NCBI RefSeq assembly: GCF_037023745.1
Contig: NZ_CP146101.1
Coordinates: 5,410,001-5,474,000, forward strand
DNA length: 64,000 nucleotides
From: Streptomyces sp. SCSIO 30461
GTDB taxonomy: Bacteria > Actinomycetota > Actinomycetes > Streptomycetales > Streptomycetaceae
Direction: 5' to 3'
A program made the translations under genes and the position numbers. The notes beneath the pieces are model-generated. The model worked only from the letters and a program-made list of their open reading frames with translations. It did not search any database and was not told where the DNA came from. Positions 52,304 through 60,929 of this stretch are shown here, one piece after another (the stretch's first letter is position 1; every line of letters starts with the position of its first letter).

Positions 52304-53902
52304 TCAGGCGAGGGCCACCAGATCCGCGTAGTCCGCGCCCCAGAGGTCCTCGACCCCGTCCGGAAGCAGGATGATCCGCTCCGGCTGGAGCGCCTCGACG
52401 GCACCCTCGTCGTGCGTCACCAGGACGACCGCACCCTTGTAGGTCCGCAACGCGCCGAGGATCTCCTCACGGCTGGCCGGGTCGAGGTTGTTGGTCGGCT
52501 CGTCCAGCAGCAGCACATTCGCCGCCGAGACCACCAGCGTGGCCAACGCGAGCCTGGTCTTCTCACCGCCGGACAGCACTCCGGCCGGCTTCTCGACGTC
52601 ATCCCCGGAGAACAGGAACGAGCCGAGTACCTTGCGGACCTCGACCAGGTCGAGATCGGGCGCGGCGGAGCGCATGTTCTCCAGCACCGTGCGGTCCGGG
52701 TCGAGCGTCTCGTGCTCCTGGGCGTAGTAGCCGAGCTTGAGGCCGTGGCCCTCGACGACCTCGCCGGTGTCGGGATTCTCGACCCCGCCGAGCAGGCGCA
52801 GCAGGGTGGTCTTTCCGGCACCGTTCAGCCCGAGGATCACCACGCGCGAACCCTTGTCGATGGCGAGATCCACATCGGTGAAGATCTCCAGGGAGCCGTA
52901 GGACTTCGACAGGCCCTCCGCCATCAGCGGGGTCCTACCGCACGGGGCGGGCTCGGGGAAGCGCAGCTTGGCGACCTTGTCGGCGGCCCGGACGTCCTCA
53001 AGGCCGGACAGCAGCCGTTCGGCACGGCGCGCCATGTTCTGCGCGGCGACGGTCTTGGTGGCCTTGGCGCGCATCTTGTCGGCCTGGGCGTTGAGCGCCG
53101 CGGCCTTCTTCTCGGCGTTCTGGCGCTCCCGCTTGCGGCGCTTCTCGTCGGCCTCGCGCTGCTGCTGGTAGAGCTTCCAGCCCATGTTGTAGACATCGAT
53201 GGTGGAGCGGTTGGCGTCGAGGTAGAAGACCTTGTTGACGACGGTCTCGACGAGGTCGACGTCATGGGAGATCACGATGAATCCGCCACGGTAGGTCTTC
53301 AGATAGTCACGCAGCCAGACGATCGAGTCGGCGTCGAGGTGGTTGGTCGGCTCGTCCAGCAGCAGGGTGTCGGCGTCGGAGAAGAGGATCCGGGCGAGCT
53401 CGACGCGGCGGCGCTGGCCACCGGAGAGGGTGTGCAGCGGCTGGCCGAGCACCCGGTCCGGCAGGTTGAGCGCGGCGGCGATCGTGGCGGCCTCCGACTC
53501 GGCGGCATAGCCGCCCTTGGTCAGGAATTCCGTCTCCTGGCGCTCGTACTGCTTCAGCGCCTTCTCCTGAGTGGCGCCCTTTCCGGTGGCGATGCGCTGC
53601 TCGTTCTCGCGCATCTTGCGGATCAGGACGTCGAGGCCGCGAGCGGAGAGGATGCGGTCGCGGGCCAGGACGTCGAGGTCGCCGGTACGCGGGTCCTGCG
53701 GGAGGTAGCCGACCTGCCCCGAGCGTGCGATCTGGCCGCCGGCGGGGACGCCCTCACCCGCGAGGCACTTGGTGAGCGTGGTCTTGCCCGCTCCGTTGCG
53801 GCCGACGAGGCCGATGCGGTCGCCCTTGGCGATACGGAAGGTGGTGGACTCGATGAGGACACGGGCGCCGGCGCGCAACTCGATGCCGGAAGCGGTGATC
53901 AC
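52304..53902 (-). CDS. ABC-F family ATPase (ribosome-associated)
   Basis: The 532-residue soluble protein has two ATPase domains. Domain 1 has GRNGAGKTT, LSGGQRRRVELARIL and LLLDEPTNHLD. Domain 2 has GLNGAGKTT, LSGGEKTRLALATLV and LLLDEPTNNLD. A charged linker (about 240-320; QQREADEKRRKRERQNAEKK) sits between them. It has no membrane spans, as expected of ABC-F translation factors. The EttA-like or antibiotic-resistance role cannot be told from sequence. Confidence 0.92.
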   Translation of the reverse strand: MITASGIELRAGARVLIESTTFRIAKGDRIGLVGRNGAGKTTLTKCLAGEGVPAGGQIARSGQVGYLPQDPRTGDLDVLARDRILSARGLDVLIRKMRENEQRIATGKGATQEKALKQYERQETEFLTKGGYAAESEAATIAAALNLPDRVLGQPLHTLSGGQRRRVELARILFSDADTLLLDEPTNHLDADSIVWLRDYLKTYRGGFIVISHDVDLVETVVNKVFYLDANRSTIDVYNMGWKLYQQQREADEKRRKRERQNAEKKAAALNAQADKMRAKATKTVAAQNMARRAERLLSGLEDVRAADKVAKLRFPEPAPCGRTPLMAEGLSKSYGSLEIFTDVDLAIDKGSRVVILGLNGAGKTTLLRLLGGVENPDTGEVVEGHGLKLGYYAQEHETLDPDRTVLENMRSAAPDLDLVEVRKVLGSFLFSGDDVEKPAGVLSGGEKTRLALATLVVSAANVLLLDEPTNNLDPASREEILGALRTYKGAVVLVTHDEGAVEALQPERIILLPDGVEDLWGADYADLVALA

Positions 53903-54144
53903 GGAAAGACTCCAGAACGGGACGGACGGCGGAAGGACGACGGGGCGTGCGTACGAGGCTTCGACGCCGTCTAGTCCACGAGGAGAATTGCCATGGGAGG
54001 CAGTCTACCGGGCTCCTGCAACCGGATTTCTGTGGCCCTGCCCACGGTTCGGTCGGCGCCGCGCACGATCCGGCCGCGCGCCGAAGGGACGCGGGGCGGT
54101 GCGCGAGCGACACGCAAAACGGGCGGGCCGTACTGCGCTGATCG

Positions 54145-54709
54145 ATGCGGTACTCCGACGCGCCGACGGTGATGTTCGCCGAGCGGGTCGGGACGGCGTG
54201 CGGATCGGCCACGTCGGCGGTCGGGCCGTTCTACTGCCCGGCCGACCACAAGGTGTTACCTGGACCTCAGCTTCTTCGACGAGCTGCGTACCAGGTTCGG
54301 GGCGTCCGACGGGCCCTTCGCGCAGGCGTATGTCGTCGCCCATGAATACGGCCACCACATCCAGAACCAGATGGGCACACTGGCCGCGGCGCAGGACGAC
54401 CGGGCAGGTGCGGGGAGCAACGCGGTCAGGCTGGAGCTGCAGGCGGACTGCTACGCGGGAGTGTGGGCGCACCACGCCACGACGACCCCGGACGAGAAGA
54501 CCGGGAAACCGCTGCTGACACGGCTGACCGACGCCGACATCCGGGAAGGCCTCGACGCGGCGGCGGCGGGCGACGACCGGATCCAGCAGGCGTTGCAGGG
54601 GCGGGTCACTCCGGATACCTGGACGCACGGCTCGGCGGCGCAGCGTCAGCAGTGGTTCCACACCGGCTACCGCACGGGCGACATGGCCGCGTGCAACACC
54701 TTCCGCTGA
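54145..54709 (+). pseudogene. Frameshifted, N-terminally truncated YpfJ-type zinc metallopeptidase
   Basis: The first frame reads [20 protein letters not shown], ..[11 protein letters not shown] from 54145. At GTGTTACC (54255-54262) one extra T shifts the frame; removing it gives [19 protein letters not shown], then the zinc motif [13 protein letters not shown] (HExxH) and [16 protein letters not shown], through NTFR and a stop at 54709. An in-frame TGA sits at 54139, so the usual N-terminal 80 or so residues and signal are absent. The family is the neutral zinc metallopeptidases (Pfam Zn_peptidase). The extra T could be a sequencing error but the truncation is real. Confidence 0.78.
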
Positions 54710-54740
54710 AGCGCTCCGCCCACGCTCCGCCGCAGTCCGT

Positions 54741-54790
54741 CCCGACTTCACGGGACTTCACGGGACTTCACGGGACTTCACGGGACTTCG
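54741..54790. repeat. Tandem 10-bp repeats
   Basis: Five consecutive 10-mers: CCCGACTTCA, three CGGGACTTCA and CGGGACTTCG. They lie between the peptidase remnant and the VOC gene. Confidence 0.9.
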
Positions 54791-54915
54791 CCCACAGGAG
54801 CGCCGATGATCCCGGGCATTGTCGGTGCCCCCTGCCAGACTGAGATCCGGATCACATTCCGGTGGCCCCGCGGCGACGGGACGTGCCTGGAGCGCGTGAG
54901 GGAGGAGCGATCGAG

Positions 54916-55320
54916 ATGGCGGACGCACCGAGCATCTGCCCGACACTGCTGTACGTGGACGCCAAGGCCGCGATCAAGCAGCTCACCGAGGCCTTCGGTT
55001 TCACCGAGCACGCCGTGTACGAGGGCGGAAACGGCAAGGTGGTGCACGCGGAGCTGTCCTATGGGAACGGGATGGTGATGCTGGGCAGCAAGGGCACGGG
55101 CAGCGAGTTCGACAGGTTGATGGAGAGCGGCGGCCCGGTCGGTGTCTATGTCCAGGTCGACGATGTGGACGCGCACCACCGCAGGGCGGTGGAGCACGGG
55201 GCGGTCATCGTGCTGCCGCCCACCGACCAGGACTACGGCTCCCGGGACTACATGGCGCGCGACCTTGAAGGCAACGTCTGGAGCTTCGGGACGTATCGTC
55301 CTGGCGCGAGCGCGGAATGA
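54916..55320 (+). CDS. VOC family (glyoxalase/dioxygenase-fold) protein
   Basis: The protein has 134 residues from ATG 54916, with GGGAGGAG upstream. The vicinal-oxygen-chelate fold is seen in LLYVDAKAAIKQLTEAFGF, VVHAELSYGNGMVMLGS and YVQVDDVDAHHRRAVEHGAV, and the C-terminal DLEGNVWSFGTY with a possible metal ligand. It resembles PhnB-like members, which rarely have known substrates. Confidence 0.87.
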   Translation: MADAPSICPTLLYVDAKAAIKQLTEAFGFTEHAVYEGGNGKVVHAELSYGNGMVMLGSKGTGSEFDRLMESGGPVGVYVQVDDVDAHHRRAVEHGAVIVLPPTDQDYGSRDYMARDLEGNVWSFGTYRPGASAE

Positions 55321-55344
55321 CGCGGAGGGCCGGCCCCCGGGGAG

Positions 55345-56790
55345 TCACGCCCCCCCGGTGTGCACCTGGAAGGCCGCCCGGCGGAGGGCCTTGGCCAGGG
55401 CAGGATCGGGGTGGGCTGCCGCCAGCGCGACCAGGACCTGCACCGTGCGCGGATGGCCGACCGCCCTGACCTCATCCAACAGGGCGGGGATGGTGCCCTG
55501 GACTGCCGCTTCGAGGTGACGCACCAGCAGCGTGGCCTCACCGTGGTCGGAGACGGCTGCCGCGGTGTCGACCCAGAGCCAGGTCGACTCCTCACGGGTC
55601 AGCGCTTCGGCGGCGTCGTCCGGGTCAGCGCCTTCGTACTCGGCGAGCCAGAGCAGAGCGTAGGGACGCAGGGGCGGCTCGTCGGCGGCTGCGCGCACCG
55701 CTGCCTCGGCGGGGGCGCCTACGACCCGGAGCGCTTCGAAAGCGAGACCGCGCAGCAGCGCGTCCTCACCACGGGCCGCGGCGAGGAGTTCGGAGACGGC
55801 GCTGGAAATGGTGCGCGCGGCCAGCCACGCGCGGTATTCGTCCCTGGCGGGCCCCGGGCTGAGCCCGGCGCAGGCACGGAGCAGATCCTCAGCCGAGTGC
55901 TCGATGTGGCCCGCGGGGCTCTGGGCCGCCACGCAGATCTGCTCCAGCTTGACCCAGACCGCCCAGTTGCCGAGGGGGGTGAGGGTGGCCTGCCCCTGGC
56001 CGAGGATGAGCGCACCGACCGCGGCGAGCCCTTCCAGCGCCCAGTCCATCAGCGCGGGGAGCAGGGAGTCGGAGACGGTCCGGCCCCCCGGGACGGCCGG
56101 GAACGGGGCCGCGGCGCTCGGCCCGGCCTCGGCTGCCGGGCGCGCGGCCGGCTCACGCCGCAGGGGCACGGCCGCGTCAGGACAGGGCGCGACGGGCACT
56201 TCGCAGCGCTCGTCACGCAGTTCCGCGACGCGCTGCTGAAGCAGGTCCAGCAGGGCAGGCACGAGGACGGGGCCGGCGGAGAGCTGAAGGAGGGTGAGGA
56301 CCTGGGGGATGGCTTCGACCACCTCGGCGACGGCCGCCGGGGCCACGTCATCGGGTGCGGGGTGGATCAGCGACCAGGCGTCGAACAGGGCGACCCAGCC
56401 CCGTAGCACGGCGGTGTCGTCGCGGTCCCAGGCATTCAGCCGCCAACCGGGGCGAGCGGTGTTGCCGTGGAGTTCCACAAGCCCGGCGAGACGTGCGCGG
56501 TCCCAGCTCGCGCCCGCCTGGTCCGGTGTCAGCCCCAGCGCCACCGCGGCCTGTTCCCGTACGGCGGTGCGAACAGCGGCGTCGGGGGCGGCCGCGGCCC
56601 AGCGGGCGATACGGACGGCGTCGGCGAGCGCCCCACGCGCCTGGCGGGCCAGTTCGGCGGCCGGTGGAGTGCCCTCGGGCGGGCGCGGGGCGGGGCGCGT
56701 ACGCCGGTTCGCCACGGCGCGTCGGGCCGTGGCGGTGGGACGAGGACGGACAAGACGGAGTCTGGAGTCGCGCACGTTACGGGACGTCAC
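55345..56790 (-). CDS. HEAT-like repeat protein, unknown function
   Basis: The 481-residue protein has a basic N-terminal stretch (1-45), a helical domain that contains an HTH-like part (LGLTPDQAGASWDRARLAGL), a Pro/Ala-rich hinge (about 205-240) and a C-terminal all-helical region with repeated helix pairs (ALLRGLAFEALRVVGAPAEA, HPRTVQVLVALAAAHPDPAL) that look like HEAT repeats. There are no membrane spans or catalytic motifs. I recall the family as a Streptomyces hypothetical. It is convergent with the VOC gene. Confidence 0.7.
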   Translation of the reverse strand: MTSRNVRDSRLRLVRPRPTATARRAVANRRTRPAPRPPEGTPPAAELARQARGALADAVRIARWAAAAPDAAVRTAVREQAAVALGLTPDQAGASWDRARLAGLVELHGNTARPGWRLNAWDRDDTAVLRGWVALFDAWSLIHPAPDDVAPAAVAEVVEAIPQVLTLLQLSAGPVLVPALLDLLQQRVAELRDERCEVPVAPCPDAAVPLRREPAARPAAEAGPSAAAPFPAVPGGRTVSDSLLPALMDWALEGLAAVGALILGQGQATLTPLGNWAVWVKLEQICVAAQSPAGHIEHSAEDLLRACAGLSPGPARDEYRAWLAARTISSAVSELLAAARGEDALLRGLAFEALRVVGAPAEAAVRAAADEPPLRPYALLWLAEYEGADPDDAAEALTREESTWLWVDTAAAVSDHGEATLLVRHLEAAVQGTIPALLDEVRAVGHPRTVQVLVALAAAHPDPALAKALRRAAFQVHTGGA

Positions 56791-56989
56791 GGGGAGCAGT
56801 CTTCCCGCTGTCGGCCCGAAAGCCCAATCGGAAAGCGGGAACCTGCCGAGAGGCCCGGTCGCGGGGCGGCGGCGGAGTCGGGTCCTGAGCCTGTTCGCGG
56901 GCCACCGCGGACTGCGCTCGGGCCCCGCCGCAGGCGCCGGCCCATGCGGGGATCGGCCGATCCGAGCGACCGGCCGGAAGGGCGGCCGC

Positions 56990-58114
56990 TCAGATCAAGG
57001 GGGTGAGGAAGCGGCGGAGGGCTTCCTCGTAGCGTGCCGGGTCGGCGTTCCACATCGCCGCGTGCGGGGCTTCGGTGACGGTGTGGAGGCTGACCAGGTC
57101 CGGCCGTCGTGCCGCGAGCTCCCGTGCGGGGGCCCAGGGCGCGATTCGGTCGTCGGGACCGTGGAAGATCAGCGTGGGTACGCCGAGACCGTCCGGATCC
57201 GCGGCCTCCAGCAGCCGGTCGCCGTGCAGCCCGGTGCGCCCCTGAGCGGCGCGGACCGCGAGCGGAAGGAGCACCGACGGGGTGTGGCGTGCGGTCGCGA
57301 GGGCGCGCAGGGTGGCTTCCCAGTCGAGCACCGGGGAGTCCAGGACGAGCCCGGCGATCCGGTCCCGTACGGCCGAGTTGGCGGCGGCGTGCAGGGCCAT
57401 CGCGGCTCCGACGGACCAGCCGTGGACGATCACGCGCTCGGCACCGGCGCGGACGGCGTACCGGATGGCCGCGTCGAGGTCGCGCCACTCGGAGTCACCG
57501 AGATGGCAGAGGCCGTCGGGTGGGCGGGGTGCGCCGCGGTCGCCGCGGTAGGAGACGGCCAGCACCGGCACACGCCGCCCGGCGAGGAACGGCATCAGGT
57601 TCAGCACGTGTTCGCGGGTGGCGCCGAGGCCGTGCACGGCGATGATCCATGTGCTGCGGGGCCCGGGGACGAACCAGGCGGGCAGCGGACCCAACTCTCC
57701 GTGCACCTCCACGTCCTCGTGGTCGATGCCGAGGGAGGACGGCGTTCCGCTGTGCAACCGCGGAGTGAAGCGGACCTTGGTCCCGATGTCGAGACTGCCG
57801 TGGCCCACGCTCTCCAGTCGGCGGACGACGGTGTCCGCGGCGTGCGGGACGTCTTCGAGCACCGGGCCGACGACTGCGTGGACCCCGGTGCCGGCGAGTC
57901 CGTACACACCGGGGCGGAGTGAGGCGAGGCTGCGCGTGAGCGTGATCCGGCCCGGCCCCGTGGCGTGCACGGTGAGCCGGGGCTCGCCGGGCACAGGGCG
58001 TTCGGGCGTTGCCTTGAGTGCCGCATCGCTCGCGTACCGGCCCGCGGCGAACGCGGCCGCTCCGATACCGAGCAGGGTGGTGACGGCAGCTGCCGTCGCT
58101 GTAACCGGGCGCAC
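56990..58114 (-). CDS. Alpha/beta hydrolase, membrane-anchored or secreted
   Basis: The protein has 374 residues from GTG 58114. The N-terminal hydrophobic segment (VTATAAAVTTLLGIGAAAFA) is a signal anchor. The hydrolase core (about 150-374) has HGLGATREH for the oxyanion hole, nucleophile elbow GWSVG (Ser near residue 245), acid in GPDDRIAPW and His in EAPHAAMWN. The substrate is unknown. It lies 80 bases after the aldolase-like gene on the same strand. Confidence 0.88.
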   Translation of the reverse strand: MRPVTATAAAVTTLLGIGAAAFAAGRYASDAALKATPERPVPGEPRLTVHATGPGRITLTRSLASLRPGVYGLAGTGVHAVVGPVLEDVPHAADTVVRRLESVGHGSLDIGTKVRFTPRLHSGTPSSLGIDHEDVEVHGELGPLPAWFVPGPRSTWIIAVHGLGATREHVLNLMPFLAGRRVPVLAVSYRGDRGAPRPPDGLCHLGDSEWRDLDAAIRYAVRAGAERVIVHGWSVGAAMALHAAANSAVRDRIAGLVLDSPVLDWEATLRALATARHTPSVLLPLAVRAAQGRTGLHGDRLLEAADPDGLGVPTLIFHGPDDRIAPWAPARELAARRPDLVSLHTVTEAPHAAMWNADPARYEEALRRFLTPLI

Positions 58115-58194
58115 CGTTCCAGTGTGGTGACGTCCGCGCCGGGCTGCCAGTGGGCGCGCCACCGTGAGTGATGCGCCGTGCGCCGACCACCGGA

Positions 58195-58902
58195 TCAGCC
58201 GGGCTGACCGTAGGTGCGGAGCTTGTCGCGCACCTCCTCCACCTGAGCCCGCGAGAGCAGGCTCGGCGCACTGCCCGGCAGGGAGCTCGCGGTGAGCCAC
58301 ACCCGGCACATCCACTCCAGCTGGGCGGTGCGGTCGTACGCCTGGTCGAGCGAGGCGCCGTAGGTCACGGTGCCGTGATTCCCGAGCAGGCAGCCGGTAC
58401 GGTCCGCGAGGGCGTCGAGCATTCGGGTCGCGAGCTCTTCGGTGCCGTAGAGCGCGTACGGGGCCACGCGGACGGGCCCGCCGAGTGCCGCCGCCATGTA
58501 GTGGATCAGCGGCAGCTCGGTGACAAGCGTCGACACGGCGGTGGCATGCACGGCGTGGGTGTGCACGACGGCGGCGGCATCGGTGGCCCGGTATATCGCC
58601 AAGTGCATCGGCAGCTCGCTGGTGGGGGTCAGCTCACCCAGCACACGGCGGCCCTGCAGATCCACGCCGACTGCATCCTGCGGCCCGAGCCGGTCGTAGG
58701 GCACTCCGCTCGGTGTGACCAGGACGACATCGCCCGTGTCAACGGGCACACGCACGGAGACATTGCCGGAGGTTCCGACCACGAGTCCGTCCGCGACGGT
58801 CCTGCGGGCGGTGGCCACGAGACCCGCCCACGCCCGCGCGACCGGCCCGCCCTGGGCCTCATCGCCCTGCCCGCACCACTCACCCCGTTGCCGCCCACTC
58901 AT
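58195..58902 (-). CDS. Class II aldolase/adducin family protein
   Basis: The 235-residue protein has the fold hallmarks GTSGNVSVRV, TPSGVPYDRL and zinc ligands HTHAVHATAV (His-x-His) and LLGNHGTVTYG. It is similar to L-fuculose-phosphate or ribulose-phosphate aldolases and might cleave a sugar phosphate. No pathway partner is adjacent. Confidence 0.88.
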   Translation of the reverse strand: MSGRQRGEWCGQGDEAQGGPVARAWAGLVATARRTVADGLVVGTSGNVSVRVPVDTGDVVLVTPSGVPYDRLGPQDAVGVDLQGRRVLGELTPTSELPMHLAIYRATDAAAVVHTHAVHATAVSTLVTELPLIHYMAAALGGPVRVAPYALYGTEELATRMLDALADRTGCLLGNHGTVTYGASLDQAYDRTAQLEWMCRVWLTASSLPGSAPSLLSRAQVEEVRDKLRTYGQPG

Positions 58903-59004
58903 GTGCTGATCATGTCAGGGACCAGGGAAATCCGCGCCGCACGAGCCTCCCCCCGCAAGCGGAACGGCCGTACCCTTCCAGGAGTCACTCCTGAGCCGTG
59001 CTGA

Positions 59005-59026
59005 GTTCACCTTCCGTTCACTCAGG
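59005..59026 (+). promoter_or_regulatory. Candidate PHO box for the phosphate transporter
   Basis: Two directly repeated 11-mers, GTTCACCTTCC and GTTCACTCAGG, begin 69 bases before the transporter start. The first carries the full GTTCACC core of Streptomyces PhoP sites; the second matches six of seven. Direct repeats of 11 bases are the known PhoP unit. I recall that the S. coelicolor pitH2 gene is PhoP-controlled. Confidence 0.75.
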
Positions 59027-59073
59027 TTGCCTACGTTCGACCGGCCACTGACGTCCAATAGAAGCCTGGGTAA

Positions 59074-60324
59074 ATGGAAAACATCACGCTTCTCCTCGGG
59101 ATCGTGATCATCACCGCTCTCGTGTTCGATTTCACGAACGGTTTCCACGACACCGCCAACGCGATGGCGACAACCATCTCGACCGGGGCGCTCAAGCCGA
59201 AGACGGCGGTGGCCATGTCCGCCGTGCTGAACCTCGTCGGCGCCTTCCTGTCCGTCGAGGTCGCCAAGACGATCTCCGGCGGGCTCATCAGCGAAGACGG
59301 CATCCGCACGGAAGTGATATTCGCCGCGCTCGTCGGCGCGATCCTGTGGAACCTCCTCACCTGGCTGCTCGGTCTGCCGTCCAGCTCGTCGCACGCCCTG
59401 TTCGGCGGCCTCATCGGCGCAGCCGTGATGTCCGCAGGCTTCTCGGCCGTCAACTACGGGACGATCGTCACCAAGGTGCTGATCCCCGCCGTCGCAGCGC
59501 CGGTGGTCGCCGGTCTCGCGGCGTTCCTCGCCGCCAGGCTGACGTACAAGATCGGCAACGGGGCGAACGACAAGGCGACCACCAAGGGCTACCGGACGGG
59601 TCAGATCGCCTCGGCCGGACTGGTCTCCCTGGCGCACGGCACCAACGACGCCCAGAAGACCATGGGGGTCATCACCCTGGCTCTGGTCACCGGCGGCGTC
59701 CTCGTCCCGGGCTCCAACCCCCCGATGTGGGTCATCGTCTCCGCCGGTCTGGCCATCGCACTGGGCACCTACCTCGGCGGCTGGCGGATCATCCGCACCA
59801 TGGGCAAGGGACTGACCGACCTCCAGCCGCAGCAGGGCTTCGCCGCCCAGACCAGCGCCGCGACGGTCATCCTCGCTTCCTCGAACCTGGGCTTCTCGCT
59901 CTCCACCACCCAGTCGTGCTCCGGCGCCGTGATGGGCGCGGGCCTCGGCCGCAAGGGCGGTGTGGTCCGCTGGTCCACCGCCACCCGGATGTTCGTCGCC
60001 TGGGGCCTCACCCTTCCGGCGGCCGGCCTGGTCGCCGCCGCTGCCGAGTTCCTCACCAGTCAGGGCACCTGGGGCACAGTCGCCGTCGCCGTCCTGTTGG
60101 TCGCGGGCTCGGGCGCCATCTGGGCCGTGTCGCGCCGCAAGCCGATCGACCACACCAACGTCACCGCGGACGAGACCGCCGGGGACACCGGGGCTCCGGG
60201 TGTGGTGACCACTGCCATCGCGGCCGTGACCCCGCCGCCCACCGTCGCGACGGCCGAAGAGCTGAAGGCCACCATCCCGGCTCCTGCCGGCGAGTCCGCC
60301 CCCGCCCCCGCCGCTTCGGTGTGA
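59074..60324 (+). CDS. pit: PiT-family low-affinity phosphate transporter
   Basis: The protein has 416 residues from ATG 59074. There are about ten spans, with the two inverted PiT signatures: DFTNGFHDTANAMATTISTG (residues about 18-37) and AHGTNDAQKTMGVITLALVT (about 189-208). A short cytoplasmic Pro/Ala-rich tail ends the protein. It takes up phosphate with cations. Probably the PitH2 counterpart of S. coelicolor. A small membrane protein gene follows 34 bases later and is likely cotranscribed. Confidence 0.95.
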   Translation: MENITLLLGIVIITALVFDFTNGFHDTANAMATTISTGALKPKTAVAMSAVLNLVGAFLSVEVAKTISGGLISEDGIRTEVIFAALVGAILWNLLTWLLGLPSSSSHALFGGLIGAAVMSAGFSAVNYGTIVTKVLIPAVAAPVVAGLAAFLAARLTYKIGNGANDKATTKGYRTGQIASAGLVSLAHGTNDAQKTMGVITLALVTGGVLVPGSNPPMWVIVSAGLAIALGTYLGGWRIIRTMGKGLTDLQPQQGFAAQTSAATVILASSNLGFSLSTTQSCSGAVMGAGLGRKGGVVRWSTATRMFVAWGLTLPAAGLVAAAAEFLTSQGTWGTVAVAVLLVAGSGAIWAVSRRKPIDHTNVTADETAGDTGAPGVVTTAIAAVTPPPTVATAEELKATIPAPAGESAPAPAASV

Positions 60325-60358
60325 GGGAAGTAAGGGAAGTAAGGGAAAGCGAATCAGC

Positions 60359-60580
60359 ATGAAGATCGACTGGGCAGCTCTGGGCTCCGTCTTCGGCGTG
60401 AGTCTCGTTGTGACCGTCGCCCTGGTGGGCCTGTTCACTCTGGGCATCGCGGGCCTCTCCAAGCAGGAGGCAGCCGCCGCGCAGGGAGGCTCCGCTGGCC
60501 TTGCGCGCACGGGCGCGTACGCCTGCTTCGCTCTGTGCGCAGCGGCCGTGGCGTACGGGATCTATCTGATCGTGGCCTGA
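60359..60580 (+). CDS. Small membrane protein linked to the phosphate transporter
   Basis: The 73-residue protein starts MKIDWAALGSVFGVSLVVTV and has two membrane spans (about 8-32 and 50-72), separated by a short loop. Its leader has a 10-base tandem repeat GGGAAGTAAG that supplies several ribosome-site-like GGGAA motifs (60324-60349). It adjoins the PiT gene on the same strand, and I recall the same pairing in other Streptomyces. An accessory role to phosphate uptake is inference. Confidence 0.75.
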   Translation: MKIDWAALGSVFGVSLVVTVALVGLFTLGIAGLSKQEAAAAQGGSAGLARTGAYACFALCAAAVAYGIYLIVA

Positions 60581-60624
60581 CGACCGGACCGGGCGACCGG
60601 TAACGACGGTCGGTCGGCACAGCA

Positions 60625-60673
60625 ACACGCCGGGAGCCGGACACCCCCGAGGGGTGTCCGGCTCCCGGCGTGT
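60625..60673 (+). terminator. Perfect 23-bp hairpin after the phosphate transporter operon
   Basis: Arms 60625-60647 and 60651-60673 are fully complementary around a 3-base loop, 44 bases after the small membrane protein gene. There is no U-tract. Confidence 0.85.
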
Positions 60674-60714
60674 ATGTACCCGTCGGAACCCCGATGTGGG
60701 CCTGCGCACACGGT

Positions 60715-60900
60715 CCCGTCGCAGGTCAGCGGCGAGTTGACGGGTGTTCGCGGCCCATGGTGGACTTCCGGGGCCACTTACGGCGGCAGAAGAGGAAGCC
60801 GGTGCGAATCCGGCGCGGTCCCGCCACTGTCACGGCATCCACCCCCTCACCGGGGCGTGTGCCGAAGCCAGGAACTCTCTACCGTCGGATCACGTCGAGC
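60715..60900 (+). ncRNA. Cobalamin riboswitch
   Basis: The core GAAGCCGGTGCGAATCCGGC (60793-60812) followed by GCGGTCCCGCCACTGT (60813-60828) and the B12 box GAAGCCAGGA (60864-60873) are diagnostic of the cobalamin riboswitch. The start and end of the aptamer are estimated. The next start codon, that of cobD at 60930, is 57 bases from the B12 box, so the switch could act on translation or early termination. It should reduce synthesis of the cobD-cobQ-chelatase operon when B12 is plentiful. Confidence 0.93.
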
Positions 60901-60929
60901 CAGGGCGCGGACCCTGAGTGAGGACGAAC

